A stretch of 64,000 nucleotides of DNA, taken from Ligula intestinalis (lineage: Eukaryota; Platyhelminthes; Cestoda; Diphyllobothriidea; Diphyllobothriidae). How positions within the stretch are numbered: the first letter of the stretch is position 1; each line of letters begins with the position of its first letter. The notes beneath the pieces are model-generated. The model made no database searches. It was not told where the DNA came from and was given only the letters and a program-made list of their open reading frames with translations. A program made the translations under genes and the position numbers. The stretch is from contig JAYGXS010000004.1 in the NCBI GenBank assembly GCA_036362985.1, forward strand, positions 48,624,386-48,688,385, written 5' to 3'. Below, one piece after another: positions 22,885 through 33,689 of this stretch.

Positions 22885-24045
22885 GTTGGGAAAGGAGGCG
22901 GCGATGGGCTGGGAGCTCAGTGACTAATTCTCAAGCCCTTTGGCCCACAAACGCTAATCGTGGATGAGCGGATCGGGTAACAGGCCTGTTGTCGCTTATT
23001 AATTTTGTAGCAACAAACGAAGCGTGTGGGTGGTAAGTTGACAAAGCAGATTTCCGCTCCCGCGACCTGCAGTCACGCCACCGGTCTAATTGGCTCTCTT
23101 TCCGGGCTATCTCACGCCCGGCACAGGTGTCGCGTTGCCGGCGCCCTCCCTCCTCCGTGGGGAGGGGGACGCCTTCGGCCAACCAATCACTCATAGCGCA
23201 TGTGGGGAACGAAGAAACTGCTCAACTTTCCCTCTCCGCTCGCCCCCCCCCCTCCCCCTACGGGCAGAGGTTCCGTCAACTGGAGAGATGGAAGAGTGTC
23301 CGTTGCTGAGGCACTGACGTGCCCCCCCCCCCTCGAAGCCTGCTCTGCGGGTTGCCACGATAGGGATCAAACGTCACGACGGTGGCAACTAGCGGGAGCA
23401 ATTCAATTTGAGAACAATGTGTGTTTATAAAAAAAACAGAACACTTTCTCCTCGTTGAACTGAGATGGGACCAGTTGTGTCGCATATATTAACGATCAGA
23501 TGAAAACAAGCTGCTCGCTCTGTGTTTCGGCTTTGTGAAGCAGACATGTATAGTACGGTCCGTACGGCTTGGCTCCTGTGGTGGTAACGCACGAAAGGAC
23601 GACTGTTCTTAAAACGCGGTGTGTACAATTCCGAGTTCACTGGTTCTGCCTTCATTAAGCGTCCGGACACTTGCACAACTTCAACTCTGTGAAAGCCAGT
23701 AAACTAGTGCTTATCCTCGTACTCGTCTCTCTAAACTCTCCACACTGGTGGAAATACTGTTAAAAGTGTAGCGCAAATGGCCGGAGGGATTTTTATTATG
23801 CCCCTTATAGAGAAGATGTAGACAAGGTAGCATAAAATAATCATAGCTTTCTTTCCTGTTCTACATAAAACGAATAAATCAAGGATTAAAAATATAGCAC
23901 ATGTACTTTATCATGACATGTTAACCGAATTTAATAAACCTTACTTTATTATGGTTCTACTGTTATTTATCATGCGGCACAATCCAAAGATATTTCAGTC
24001 ACATCAGGATGGCGGCTTTTAAGCTAGCTTCTGCCCCGCCGTCTG
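22885..24045. other. unassigned DNA, GC-rich in its first half
   Basis: 23.05-23.34 kb is GC-rich with two poly-C runs (about 23247 and 23322). No gene was supported. Confidence 0.4.
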
Positions 24046-24049
24046 CACG

Positions 24050-25010
24050 AACATTAAGCTGGAAAATTTTTTACTTAAGTAGTGTGCACTTCTCTCAACG
24101 ATTTCCGATGTCTTTCAAAAAGTAAATGTTGTTTTATCAATAACATGCACGGATAATCTTCTTTCTTGCATTCGTGTCATATCAGATTACGTCTTCTTAA
24201 AATTCAATAATTGAGAAGAGTACTTTTTTGTTTGAGAAAACCTTTTTTTAGTTGCCGAATAATTTTGAAAGCAGTATGCGTTCAGGGTCTCCAAATCGAA
24301 AGCTCTAAAATTTCCGTACACAAATGATTACGTACCTATGTATGAGGAAGATGACACATCCTGCTATGTGATGGTCTGGCGGGTTCACATTGTGAGCTCC
24401 TGTGCAAAGTGGGACTTAATTGTTCCTCTACTAGATCGGCGAAACTCATGCATTCATCATATTCCCGATGTCAACCGACAAAGAAAGGAGCCTGTGAACT
24501 GGAGGTAGAGTATTAAACTCAATGACCAAAGGTCCTGAGTTCAAATCTCGGGGGTTCCAACCCTTGAAATTGGGTCTGACTGGCTGATGACGGCTAGCGA
24601 GCCAGAAATGGCCATTCCGGTCTTCCTCCGTTTTTTTGGATACATTTCAAAACATACTGCGCACAAAATTTTGCAGTGGATGTAGATCATGTTGCATACT
24701 TTATAAACTGCATTAACAGATGGACAGAGACAATGCTTTATGAAGGGACACTGCATGGTCTTAAAAGTCTGATAATTATCAGCTTTTTAAAACTGGAACA
24801 TATGCCTTCTTCAAACGTAACCTTTGAGGAAGACAAAATTATCTGCGAACTGAAAACAAGAAATAATATTTTCGCATGTGTTTTCTATAGCATATATTTT
24901 AATTTATAAGGGTATCGAAAAGCAGTGGTAAAAATCCATACTAATTAAATGATGTTGTTTTACAGAGTTTACTTTTGCGGCAATAGGAAAGAAGCTCGTT
25001 CAAAAGTCGG
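24050..25010 (+). repeat. dispersed repeat related to the 50.4-kb MITE, with a nested insertion
   Basis: Two blocks match the interior of the 50.4-51.3 kb element in the same order. Block one holds TACTTAAGTAGYRTGCACTT and TTGCCGAATAATTTT. Block two holds CATGTTGYATAYWTTWTA, GCATTAAYA, TATATTTTAATTTAT and GAAGCTCGTT. The blocks are about 70-80 bp apart at 50.8 kb but about 350 bp apart here, because a family A SINE (24490-24630) and its flanks sit between them. I could not find the terminal inverted repeats of the 50.4-kb copy here. Confidence 0.55.
24490..24630 (+). repeat. tRNA-derived SINE, family A, nested
   Basis: The degenerate head (GGAGGTAGAGTATTAAAC, then GAGTTCAAATCTCGGG as B box) is followed by a well-kept body: GACTGGCTGATGACGGCTAG and GCCAGAAATGGCCATTCC. 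It interrupts the 24.05-25.01 kb repeat and is therefore younger than it. Confidence 0.75.
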
Positions 25011-25234
25011 CATTTTCACTTTCTAAAATGTTTTGTGTTTATCCTACGTAATAATTAATAGCTGCCCCCTTTGATCCCTTAGCACCACCCTCTTCCCCTT
25101 ATTACTAATGATTGGTTTATTAAACTTTTGGTAACTATAACCCTCATATTATTATATCAGCCAGATGATTAATTAGTTCAAAACGTTTGTTCTCATAACT
25201 TGACTTTCCGAATGTTTACATGGCTATCATTGCT

Positions 25235-26384
25235 GAATTGATATTACCTATAGGTTACTTTTTCTCATGTAAAACACTTTCCTCTTCGTCATAGATACCT
25301 GGCTTTTAGATACTAATACAGGCCAGACAGGAAAAAGACGGCTCGATTCACGAATACTCGAGCACAAACTGGCTGTTCGTGGAGAAGTGACCCACTGCCT
25401 CAAGTTGCTACTCACAGGCTGGAGCGAGACCGTGAGCTGGCAACAAGACGGGGGGGAGACTGTTGGAAGCCTGGGCACCTGACGCCAACTCCGTCAACGG
25501 ACACCTTTATCATCACCCCCTGTTATCATGCCTTACGCCCACGCAGCCAGGTGGCGCAGCCCACTTTCCGGCCAAGGACGTACACCCCCACTACGTTGGG
25601 AAACAGCTGAGCGATAGGTAGCACGAGCTCGGTCTCCCCCCGTCTTCTCGTTCGACAACAAAAGTGTTCATTTGATTTGCACTCACACACACACACCTGT
25701 ACGTGTTCGAAATCTCACACTAATAAGCATACTGTTCTAGTAACCATGCTTCTGTATTCTTTATCTTTCTAATCTGTGACTCACACATTTGCCTCCACCC
25801 GTGTATAAGTTAAAGCTCTGGCTCATACGCATTCGTCGCCTGATGCTATTTAACTCGGTAGTTGGTTACCGTAATAGTTGCTTACCCATCAAAATCCAAA
25901 CGTCACATGGTAAAAATCTGACCTCGTCCCGGGTGTTTTATAACTGCCAAGTCTGTACTCAAGCCTTTTAGATGTCAGAAACACAGGTTTCCAATAGGAA
26001 TGCTTTCATTTACACTCAGTCAAGGTTAGTTCCAGAATACCTTCATTCAAAAAAAGAAATTTCCAAGACAAAACCGGACGCCTCAGTTCTTACCCGAGGT
26101 CGGCATCCGAACCTCTTGAGAACAGCCCACAGAGCGCGTGCCCATGGCTAAAATGAGGGAGTGAAAGAGGAGAGTTGCGTAGATTTCCCACTTTTTCCGA
26201 ATGATGTCATTTCTTCAAATACAAAGGTTGAAGAAGGTGAAAGTCGATAGAAAAAAAAACATTTTGATCAAGTAGTATGGTTTTACAGCGTTTAGTTTTT
26301 GTAGGTGGCTGGAAGGCACCTCTTTCAAAATTTGGTGCCATGGCTTGTCTGAAATAGCTCGAGTTTACGCGATATGATCATTTG
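25235..26384 (+). mobile_element. PLE-type 3' end with GIY-YIG remnant, tandem copy 1
   Basis: First of two head-to-tail units about 1150 bp apart. Coding remnants lie at about 25315-25545. One frame reads TGQTGKRRLDSRILEHKLAV, the helix part of a GIY-YIG nuclease (Y-x-GQTG...R-I-x-EH-K). After a frameshift another reads AGNKTGGRLLEAWAPDANSVN, the conserved tail of such proteins. The rest (25550-26380) is a 3' untranslated-type region with shared blocks: TCACACTAATAAGC, CCTCGTCCCGGGTGTTTTAT and AATAGGAATGCTTTCATTT. It is 5'-truncated: no RT is present. A pyrimidine-rich stretch ending TTTTAG lies just before the coding remnant. Reading frames are broken. Confidence 0.65.
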
Positions 26385-27400
26385 TATAACAGCCCTACTT
26401 AGGTTACCTCTTATAATCGATAACGCATTACACTTCCTCATAGTAATCTGACTTCTAGATTCTAATACAGACCAGACAGGATGACGACTCGGTGAACGAA
26501 TACTCGAGCACAAACGGTCTGTTCGGAGAGAGGTGACCCACTGTCCCAAGTTGCTACTCGTACGCTGGAGGGAGACTGTGAGTTTGACTGCACGAGCACG
26601 CGGATATAGACACGAGCTGGCAACGAGACGGGTGGGGGAAGGGAACTACTGGAGGCCTGAGCGTCTTACAACAACACGATAAGCAGACATCTTGATTTGC
26701 ACCCCTGTTCTCATGCGCTAAGCCCATGCATTCAGGTGGCGGGACCCACTTTCCGGCCAAGGACGTGCCCCTCCACCACTGCGGAGACTTCTGAGAGCTA
26801 GGTGGCAGGAAATCGGCCCGTCTTCCTCTATAAAACTGTTCACCTCATTTGCGCTCACACCTGTACGCGTCCGAAAACTCACACTAATAAGCCTACTCTT
26901 CCAGTAGTTGTGCTTTCGTACTCTTTGCAATAAGAACCTGTGCCTCTATCCATGTATATGTTCAAGTTCTTGATTAGAAGCATTCCTAGACTGGCTCTAT
27001 TTGACTTGATTATTGAGTCTATAATAGTTATTTTTCATTCAATATGAAAATATCACGATGTAAAAACCCAACCTCGTCCCGGGTGTTTTATAACTGTAAA
27101 GTCTGCTAATCGCCTTTGGTACTCGGACGTTAAACAGCTCAGATGCAGATTTTCAATAGGAATGCTTTCATTTCCGGAATACTTTTCTTGTGAAATCCGA
27201 ATTCCTAAGACAAAACGGGACGCCCGTGAGCCGTCATTTAACCGGCTAGGTCGGCAACTGCGTCCCTTGTTTATGCTCCTACGGCTAAACTGATAGGATG
27301 GAAGAGGAGAGCTGTGCGAACTCTGTAAACTCCCCGCACTTTTTCAAACTCCGCTCAAAGCCCCCAGATACAGGTGTTGCTGTCGGGTTCATGAAAAATA
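26385..27400 (+). mobile_element. PLE-type 3' end with GIY-YIG remnant, tandem copy 2
   Basis: Second unit, offset about 1150 bp from the first across the whole block. Coding remnants lie at about 26460-26750. One frame has ERILEHKRSVRREV preceded by a stop. After a frameshift it gives LSQVATRTLEGDCEFDCTSTRI, then AGNETG, RELLEA, a stop and SYNNTISRHLDLHP, matching the known order of a GIY-YIG C-terminus. The 3' blocks of copy 1 recur with substitutions and small indels, so the duplication is not recent. Tandem partial copies are typical of PLE insertions. Confidence 0.65.
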
Positions 27401-29086
27401 ATCCAGGGATAAGCTCCCAAAAACTCTCACTGGCACGATCAGATCAGTTGTTAGGGTGGTTACTGCGGGTCTGGACGTGAGCCAGCCGGAGCCCTATTCT
27501 CTGTCCCCTTCCCAATCACAAAAAAGTAGAGGTTGATGAGAAGTGCCCTGAGGATAAGCAGGTGTTTGTGCTGGAGCGCCTAAAAAGAGAAAAGGGTATC
27601 AATTAACTGGTTCACGGTCATTGGTTCAATGAGCTGATTGTAACAACGAAAGCGAAGGGCAACTTGACGAAAGGAACGCAAAGTGAAATATGTTTTCACT
27701 CTAAACAGTCGATGCTCCCGAGACTGTAAAAGAACTGCGTTATCTGTAGTGAGAAAAATACATTGAGTTGTCGACCTCGTTCTATCGCTAGTTCCAGGCT
27801 CCAACCACTGTCTGAGCTGGCCAATTTTCTTAAGAGTTGAAGTAACTATAACACACGGATCTATGACTCCATTGCTTTCAGGGTTATCCTGTTTATATCT
27901 TTCATACCCTGGTATACGTAATGCCCGGTATCAAAAAGTCAATCTCACCTGTGACGTCAGTTGTTATTACCCTGTCTGTTCTGACCTAACCAGTAGGCAG
28001 AAGAAGGCAAGAGAGCGGTTCTGATGGGCTAGGGCTCTATTCAACATCACACAACGACAGCGGGGTTTGCGGGGTCTTTTAGCTTTTCCGCTCCGGCGTA
28101 TTCATATGGTTCCCGTCTTTCTAGAATATTCCTGGCGTATGGTGTGCGACTGGGCATTCTGGAACCTTCTCGAATTTGGCCGCTGCCCACGCTGTGTGGA
28201 CGATCGTCTCGTTTGCTCGACACACGACGTGGGCGGCTTGCATGCGGGCACGACCCTGTGTGGGCAGCTTGACTGCGAACATGACCCAGCTGGCCTGTTC
28301 TTCTCGTCGACTGTCGTGAATGCATGGAGAGTCTAGCCTCCGTAACACCACTACTGTCTGACAGCGAACAGAAAAGAAATTTATTAACATGCAAAGGTCA
28401 TAAGGGTATATGGTAAGATTTCCATTCGGCTTTGCGCTGCATTCTAACTAAAACGTTGAAAACTAACTACAATACACGCCTAGAATAATTTCGTAATTGA
28501 CTCCCTGATGTTAAATGCCGCATTGCATTATTTATTTGTTTGTATTCCCTACAAAATAAACAGTGAATCTTTCCGCATAATTTGGTTTTATGTCAAAGGT
28601 AGCAGCGCGGAACGAGAACGAATGCAGGCTTACGAATTTTCTCCAACATGTTGTTTACTTGGGTTAACCTCCACCTGCATATGGACGTGGCACACACGGG
28701 AAGTTCCTTAGATTGTAATCTACCAGACCCCTCAATGGTATTCCCAGAACTAAACCTCAGCTGAACTGTTCATGTTCCTGATGCATAAACTGACGCTGCA
28801 CTGGTGTGACGTGTATCTTCAATGTCTGTATGAGTAATTTGCTATTATTTCTATTAATGATCCATTTCTACCTTCTTACATTCCGTTCTACCGCCATTAA
28901 TTCAAAAACCAGCGGCTCTTAACCCTCTTTCGATCTTCGGATGCGTGAGGCAGTAAGTTAATCAAATAAAACTGTGGTATTTCAGTCTCAAACCGAATTT
29001 TTCCCCCGTTTTTCCCCTTCCAGTTCTGCACTTCTCGAATGCTCTACCTTGCATCAGTCGTGTTCTATTTATGCGATTCGTAAAGA
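27401..29086. other. unassigned DNA
   Basis: 28.05-28.33 kb is GC-rich with overlapping open frames on both strands (115, 89 and 89 codons) and no family motif. Nothing else was supported. Confidence 0.4.
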
Positions 29087-29350
29087 TTAGGTGGTTAATC
29101 TATCATGCACCAAAACGAATGTCATCGTAAAACAAGAACATGTCCCGGTGCGAATTTCTACCACCTTCCAACAGAATGTAAGGCTGCAACGCGGTCTATC
29201 AATATGCATTATGAGTAGAGGCAGAAGTGGCTTATGATCTGTTTTGAGATGTGGACTTAATCCTACAACCAGTTTCCAGACACAACATCTAACAACCGAA
29301 TTGATGATGTGGACAAAATTGCCATCCAAGATGAGCGAACCTTTTGACAA
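29087..29350 (-). pseudogene. Gypsy-like LTR retrotransposon RNase H fragment
   Basis: The minus frame contains LVVGLSPHLKTDHKPLLPLL at about 29213-29272, then HIDRPRCSLTFCW. The TDHKPLLPLL string at the end of a 'Y..G..F.LKTDHKPL' block is the hallmark of the RNase H domain that follows RT in Ty3/Gypsy polyproteins. Only about 60-80 codons survive. Neither the upstream RT palm nor downstream integrase is found, and no LTRs flank it. A dead scrap. Confidence 0.6.
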
Positions 29351-30220
29351 CTTAATGACTACTCTGGGGGTGGGGGGTATCGTTAATCGTCAGGTGAGGA
29401 GTATAGGCTAGAAACAGCAGTAAGAAGGGCAAACAGGTGGCCCACAAGCACTTAGTAGATCCCCTACTGGTATCAGTTGCCTAGTGGCGAGTTGGCGAGG
29501 CTGTTTGTGATTCTGGAGGTTTTCGATGCTGATGCTGGGCGTACAGGAGGACGAGGCCGTATTTAAGGAAGGCGAGTAATTAGAACTGAAACGAAAATGC
29601 CCCAAATGTTTCCTTGCACGCGATAGTGATTCCACTTTTCCTCAGCCTGGTAACTGACGTTCATGGAGGACTTTGGGAGTCTCTAAATGGTCACACCGTG
29701 GTAACGATTTTGGCCGACGGGCCAAATCAGGTAACGGTAGTCGGAACGCATTCTCAATGTCAGCGAATCTGTGTGAAACCTAACTCTTTTACAGCCGTCA
29801 TTCATCCTCAGCACTTCTGACATTTGCATACTACTTCTAGCAGCAGTATACTAGCCCTTGTCATCTACACTTTAGGAAAACTGACACAGTTTTGGTGAAT
29901 AGAGATAGGGGTGGGGGTAAAAAAAAACATGGCAAGCATTGATGTGCTACGAGCCTCAAACGTCTACTTTACTCGAAATAACATAAATCCAGATCCCAAA
30001 TCCTAGTTGAGATCTAGGGAACACGAGCCCAGCACTGACTCTAATCAGTGTCATTTCTGAGCAGTTATTAGAGAGTCAGTAATAGTACCAGCACTATCGT
30101 CTGTCTGTGAGGGATTCAGAGCTATACTGCCAAAAAGGTGGTTGCCATGACTGACTGTATGCTTGACTAGACCCAAGTCAATGTCCAAATGTGCCTGAAC
30201 AGTGTGTAGGATAAACAGAC
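29351..30220. other. unassigned DNA with one half of a spaced direct repeat
   Basis: The only structure noticed is the 58-bp sequence at 29819-29876, repeated at 30905-30962. No coding domain was seen. Confidence 0.4.
29819..29876 (+). repeat. 58-bp direct repeat, copy 1
   Basis: Shares GACATTTGCATACTACTTCT, AGCAG, ACTAGCC and CTACACTTTAGG in order with the copy at 30905-30962, with a few substitutions and one short indel. Confidence 0.65.
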
Positions 30221-30351
30221 AGGACAGGTGTTTCTGCTGCTGTTTCCTGCTTATGTCTCTGATGATGAATCCGCGATTGATGTTGAAACGTTAGGCTAAT
30301 AAACGTATTGTCCCAGCGATCGAGTCGTCTTCTTCTCAAGGACAGGTGTTT
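30221..30351 (+). mobile_element. 105-bp hammerhead-like mini-element with perfect target duplication
   Basis: The insert 30234-30338 is bounded by identical copies of AGGACAGGTGTTT (30221-30233 and 30339-30351). The hammerhead-like core is at 30255-30296: GTCT, CTGATGATGAATCC, then GAAACGTTAGGC. It is followed by TAATAAACGTATTG, CCCAGCGATCGAGTCG and a TCTTCTTCTC end. It matches the 10.6-kb unit from end to end in layout and length. Confidence 0.85.
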
Positions 30352-31290
30352 ATCAGACCCTCTGGCGCAGGGTATTCAGCCGTAAGACGATGGGTTGGTA
30401 GGTGATCGACCTAAATCAGACCAGTACCACTGTCATACCTATCGAGAGCCGACTTCCTACGTGTATTTTCACGTGCTCGTTAGGTCTAATACTGTAGCAG
30501 TTCCCTCTGGACTATACTAAATAAAATCGCTAATAGCACCAATATCCTTAATATTGCGCTATTCCTGCTGCACGGTATTATCATACTGTTGTCCTTTAGT
30601 ACCGTACTTGTAGTGTACCTATTTAGATAGATGATGCGCTGTAAATTCTAAGCTAGAGCTAGGTACTCTAGACAGTGAAACAAAGCCTTGAAAAAACGGA
30701 GAATTCGTCTTTCTTTCTACCTAAATGTATGGTAGATCTTCAGCTATTCAAACTTACACATTTCTTTAACCCTTCGGTATACTATAATCCCGATATAGGT
30801 TACAACTGCATACTTGGTTCAAATTTCCTACATACACTTACAGGCCCGTTGTAATATACTAATTACTGGCCTTAGTAGGTATGATTACTAGAATTAGCCC
30901 TCCTGACATTGGCATACTACTTCTGACAGCAATATCCTAGCCTTCGTAGTCTACACTTTAGGCTTCTTCGATCATATACTTAGATAAATTCAGTTTATAC
31001 AAACAGAGCTAAACATACTGTTTGTGCATGCCACGAGTAACCTGTAATATTATTTGCCAACGTGTTAATAACTGACAGTAGATTGTACATTCGCACGTAC
31101 ATGTGACATTTACGCATACCAGTAGATCTGGCAGCGCGTCTATGGCAAGCGAGCAGAACAGGCTTTCATGCAATGTCAAACACTAGACCAAACCTCCCTA
31201 TCTGTAAGTGGATAGACTTTGGCAAACTTTTAGTTACTGGGCAAGGAAAACCAGAACTGAACGTATCACCGATACAAGCGAGTCTCAGGA
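30352..31290. other. unassigned DNA with the second half of a spaced direct repeat
   Basis: No gene was supported. Contains the 58-bp repeat copy at 30905-30962. Confidence 0.4.
30905..30962 (+). repeat. 58-bp direct repeat, copy 2
   Basis: Second copy of the 29819-29876 sequence, about 1.09 kb downstream in the same orientation. The 30.2-kb mini-element lies between them. Confidence 0.65.
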
Positions 31291-31400
31291 ATTAATTGAG
31301 AAGAAGTAGACGCTAGAACTGGAACAAGAACTTCACTTCCCTGACCTTTTGGATTCTAGCTCAAAGTCATCGTCAGAGACAGCATCAGGCCGGTCATAGA
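31291..31400 (-). mobile_element. eroded PLE tail copy
   Basis: Order of parts on the plus strand: TTGAGAAGAAG, a GATCGCTGGGACAA-like segment (CTAGAACTGGAACAA), CTTCCCTGACCTTTTGG, then TCATCGTCAGAGACAGCATCAG. Each matches the tail found at 13.5 and 21.1 kb, but with many substitutions. Target duplications were not convincing. Confidence 0.55.
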
Positions 31401-31940
31401 GGCCTCATTCGTAATCATAGGAATAACAACCATTTTCAGCCAAGGCGCATGGTAATATGTGCGTAAGGATAACGGGACTCGACGTTGAACTCTTCTCATA
31501 GGCTGAACAATGACCTGTGAAAATATTTTTGGAGACTTGTCAATTGAGGCAGAGTGGCATTTCCGGCAAAGAGAGGAGATATTGATGTTGTAACTTATCA
31601 CACTAACAGCCTGGGTACAAGCTAAAAGACCCAGACAGGTGTTTTGTCGGTATTCTGCCGCTGTTTCACATAGCTGCGGGGCGTCCTGCTCATCAGTGGG
31701 TCCCCCAGCTTTCCCTGTCTGCTTTATGGTTAACATACCGGCTTTGAAAGTTCAACTTTTTAATATACTGAGACATTAATTTCTGTTCGCGGTATACATC
31801 AGTCTATGTAAGGTCTATAGGCGTAGACCGAAATTGTAAGTGTATATTTGGAGATGCTGAAATAATAGGTTCTGGCTCATTATCGGTCGTTGGCCCACCA
31901 CCGGTTTGCAACACTTCACGCTCAAAACCCATCAAAGCCG
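31400..31940. other. unassigned DNA
   Basis: A 126-codon minus frame (31356-31736) overlaps the eroded tail. I see no domain in it and regard it as chance. Confidence 0.4.
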
Positions 31941-31944
31941 AGAG

Positions 31945-32087
31945 GCCTACGAGCTCGTGGCTCAGTGGTTGGAATTTTGAACTTCTAATCAACTGAACGC
32001 GAATTCCAGCCTCTGTAGTTGAAATGCCTGGCATGGGATATGACTGACTGATGACTGCTGATATGCCAGAAGTGGCCATTTCAGTCT
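31945..32087 (+). repeat. tRNA-derived SINE, family A
   Basis: A box GTGGCTCAGTGGTTGG. The B box region is eroded (GCGAATTCCAGCC). The body has GATATGACTGACTGATGAC and GCCAGAAGTGGCCATTTC. Confidence 0.7.
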
Positions 32088-32089
32088 CA

Positions 32090-33240
32090 ATTCAATTCAG
32101 TCCATACTTTTAGCCGCTGTGCAGCTTCCTGTAGTACGAACACGTCCCATCTCGCGGTTAATGAGCATCTGTGTACTGTAGTATATTAGTCATTTGACCT
32201 CTAGAGGCAACCGCAGACCACTGTTGTCAAAACACTAAAACAAGGTTGCTCAACAAGGTCTAGGGCTCTTCCAAGCAATCCAGCCCCATTTCTTGAAGTC
32301 ATTCCCCCCTCCCAAATCGCAAGCCTATGCCATCGGTACGTCAAATAAATATTTCCTTCGGAGCGAAGGGATGTAAAAAGAGAGTTACCAAACAAATATG
32401 ATCCGTGCTGAGACAATCGCGGTAAGCAATCATGTCTGAATGGCATTGACTCTTTTGCAACAGCCGAGTCATTATCTAGGGATAGGAGCAATTCAAGAAC
32501 TGTGAAATAATCTTATTCTGCAACCTTTTCGACTATGGATGAGTAAATTCTGCTATAAGCAAGTCTACTGCCTTCGGGGTCAAACTTCGTCCCCCGAAAT
32601 AATGTGATGAATGTACTGTTGCTGCTACAGCAACCAGAGTACGAGCAAGAGGTCGGGAACTGACCCCGACAGATTGGCGCAATTACTTTTATGGGGAGGG
32701 GAGGGGTGTTGTGCCGGCCAAAATTCAGTTATTATCCTCTGCGTCCCGTCCTAGAAACAGCAGTCTGTCCCTTTGAGCAGGCCAAAGTTTCGACTATTAA
32801 GTCTATTCTCGCCGACCAGTGGAGCCACATGTATGTAAATATTAAATGCTGGTAGTAATTAGGGGTGGGGGGAGACAGGACATTAAACAACGGCCCTGTG
32901 ATTTCGTCACCATGATACAGTAATTAGTTTGCAAGCATGGTCAACAAGCTAGGTACACGGCCGATTAGAGTACGCTTGTAGTCGCAGAGATTTTGAGGAA
33001 CTTCACCATTAACACTGAATGAGCTGCATGTTTTCAAGTTTTCCCATCATACTTGGAACCATCACCAGTAACACTGCTGCATATAAAACTGTCATTAGCC
33101 CAATTGATTAACTTACTACTGCCAAAGCTACTTATATGTGGGAATAGTTTATATGATCCCCTAAAAGGGACACGGATACAGGTCAAGGAATAATTCCAGG
33201 AAGGGTTCATTTTCCTGTGTTCTAAACATAAGTCCAAATT
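32090..33240. other. unassigned DNA
   Basis: No supported gene or repeat. Two G-rich patches lie near 32695 and 32862. Confidence 0.4.
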
Positions 33241-33244
33241 GAAG

Positions 33245-33405
33245 TCCCAATCTTAATCTTACCCCACACCCTAACCATGCAGGCGACAATAAGCGCAAAC
33301 GTGACCCCAAATTATCTTAAAGCTGACCTTAAACCTCATCTTTACCATAAATATGGCCTTCTTTTCCCTGGAATTTGGGGCAAAGACATAGGTATTGCGG
33401 ATTGT
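33245..33405 (+). repeat. telomere-like repeat with conserved flank
   Basis: CTTAATCTTACCCC, ACACCCTAACC, CTTAAAGCTGACC and similar steps, followed by TTTTCCCTGGAATTTGGGGC, AAAGACATAGGTATTG. The flank matches the 39.7- and 62.3-kb copies. Confidence 0.6.
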
Positions 33406-33427
33406 TAATGTTATCATGGGAGATAAA

Positions 33428-33680
33428 GAGATACACTTTATTTTGAAAATATCATTTCAAAATGTTGAGCAAAAAAAGTCTTCCATTCAAAAGGGGTAAA
33501 ATTAGACGCACAACCTCACGACACCAGGAAATAAAAAGAAATCCATAAGCGCCAACGACTACAATTTTCCTTGGAACAGTCATTAAATATAGATTAAATT
33601 GGACTGCTTTCAAAACGGCGCTGGGATCGTGATATCGTTCACTCATGACGTCATTGTTGTTCAAATAAAGAGGAATACAA
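33428..33680 (-). repeat. family D repeat
   Basis: On the minus strand it contains GAACAACAATGACGTCATG, CAGCGCCGTTTTGAAAGCAG, TCCAATTTAATCTATATTT and ends in TATTTTCAAAATAAAGTG. It aligns along its length with the 58.8-kb copy. Both hold a short open frame with the matching peptide SAVLKAVQF-x-LYL-x-T-x-PR. No known protein family is recognised. Confidence 0.65.
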
Positions 33681-33689
33681 ATCGGTATA

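Noticed and set aside
25748..25971. Coding exon in the 3' part of the tandem PLE units
   Set aside because: The second copy does not preserve the frame, so it is untranslated repeat sequence.
31356..31736. 126-codon minus frame
   Set aside because: Starts in unassigned DNA and ends inside an eroded PLE tail. No domain recognised.
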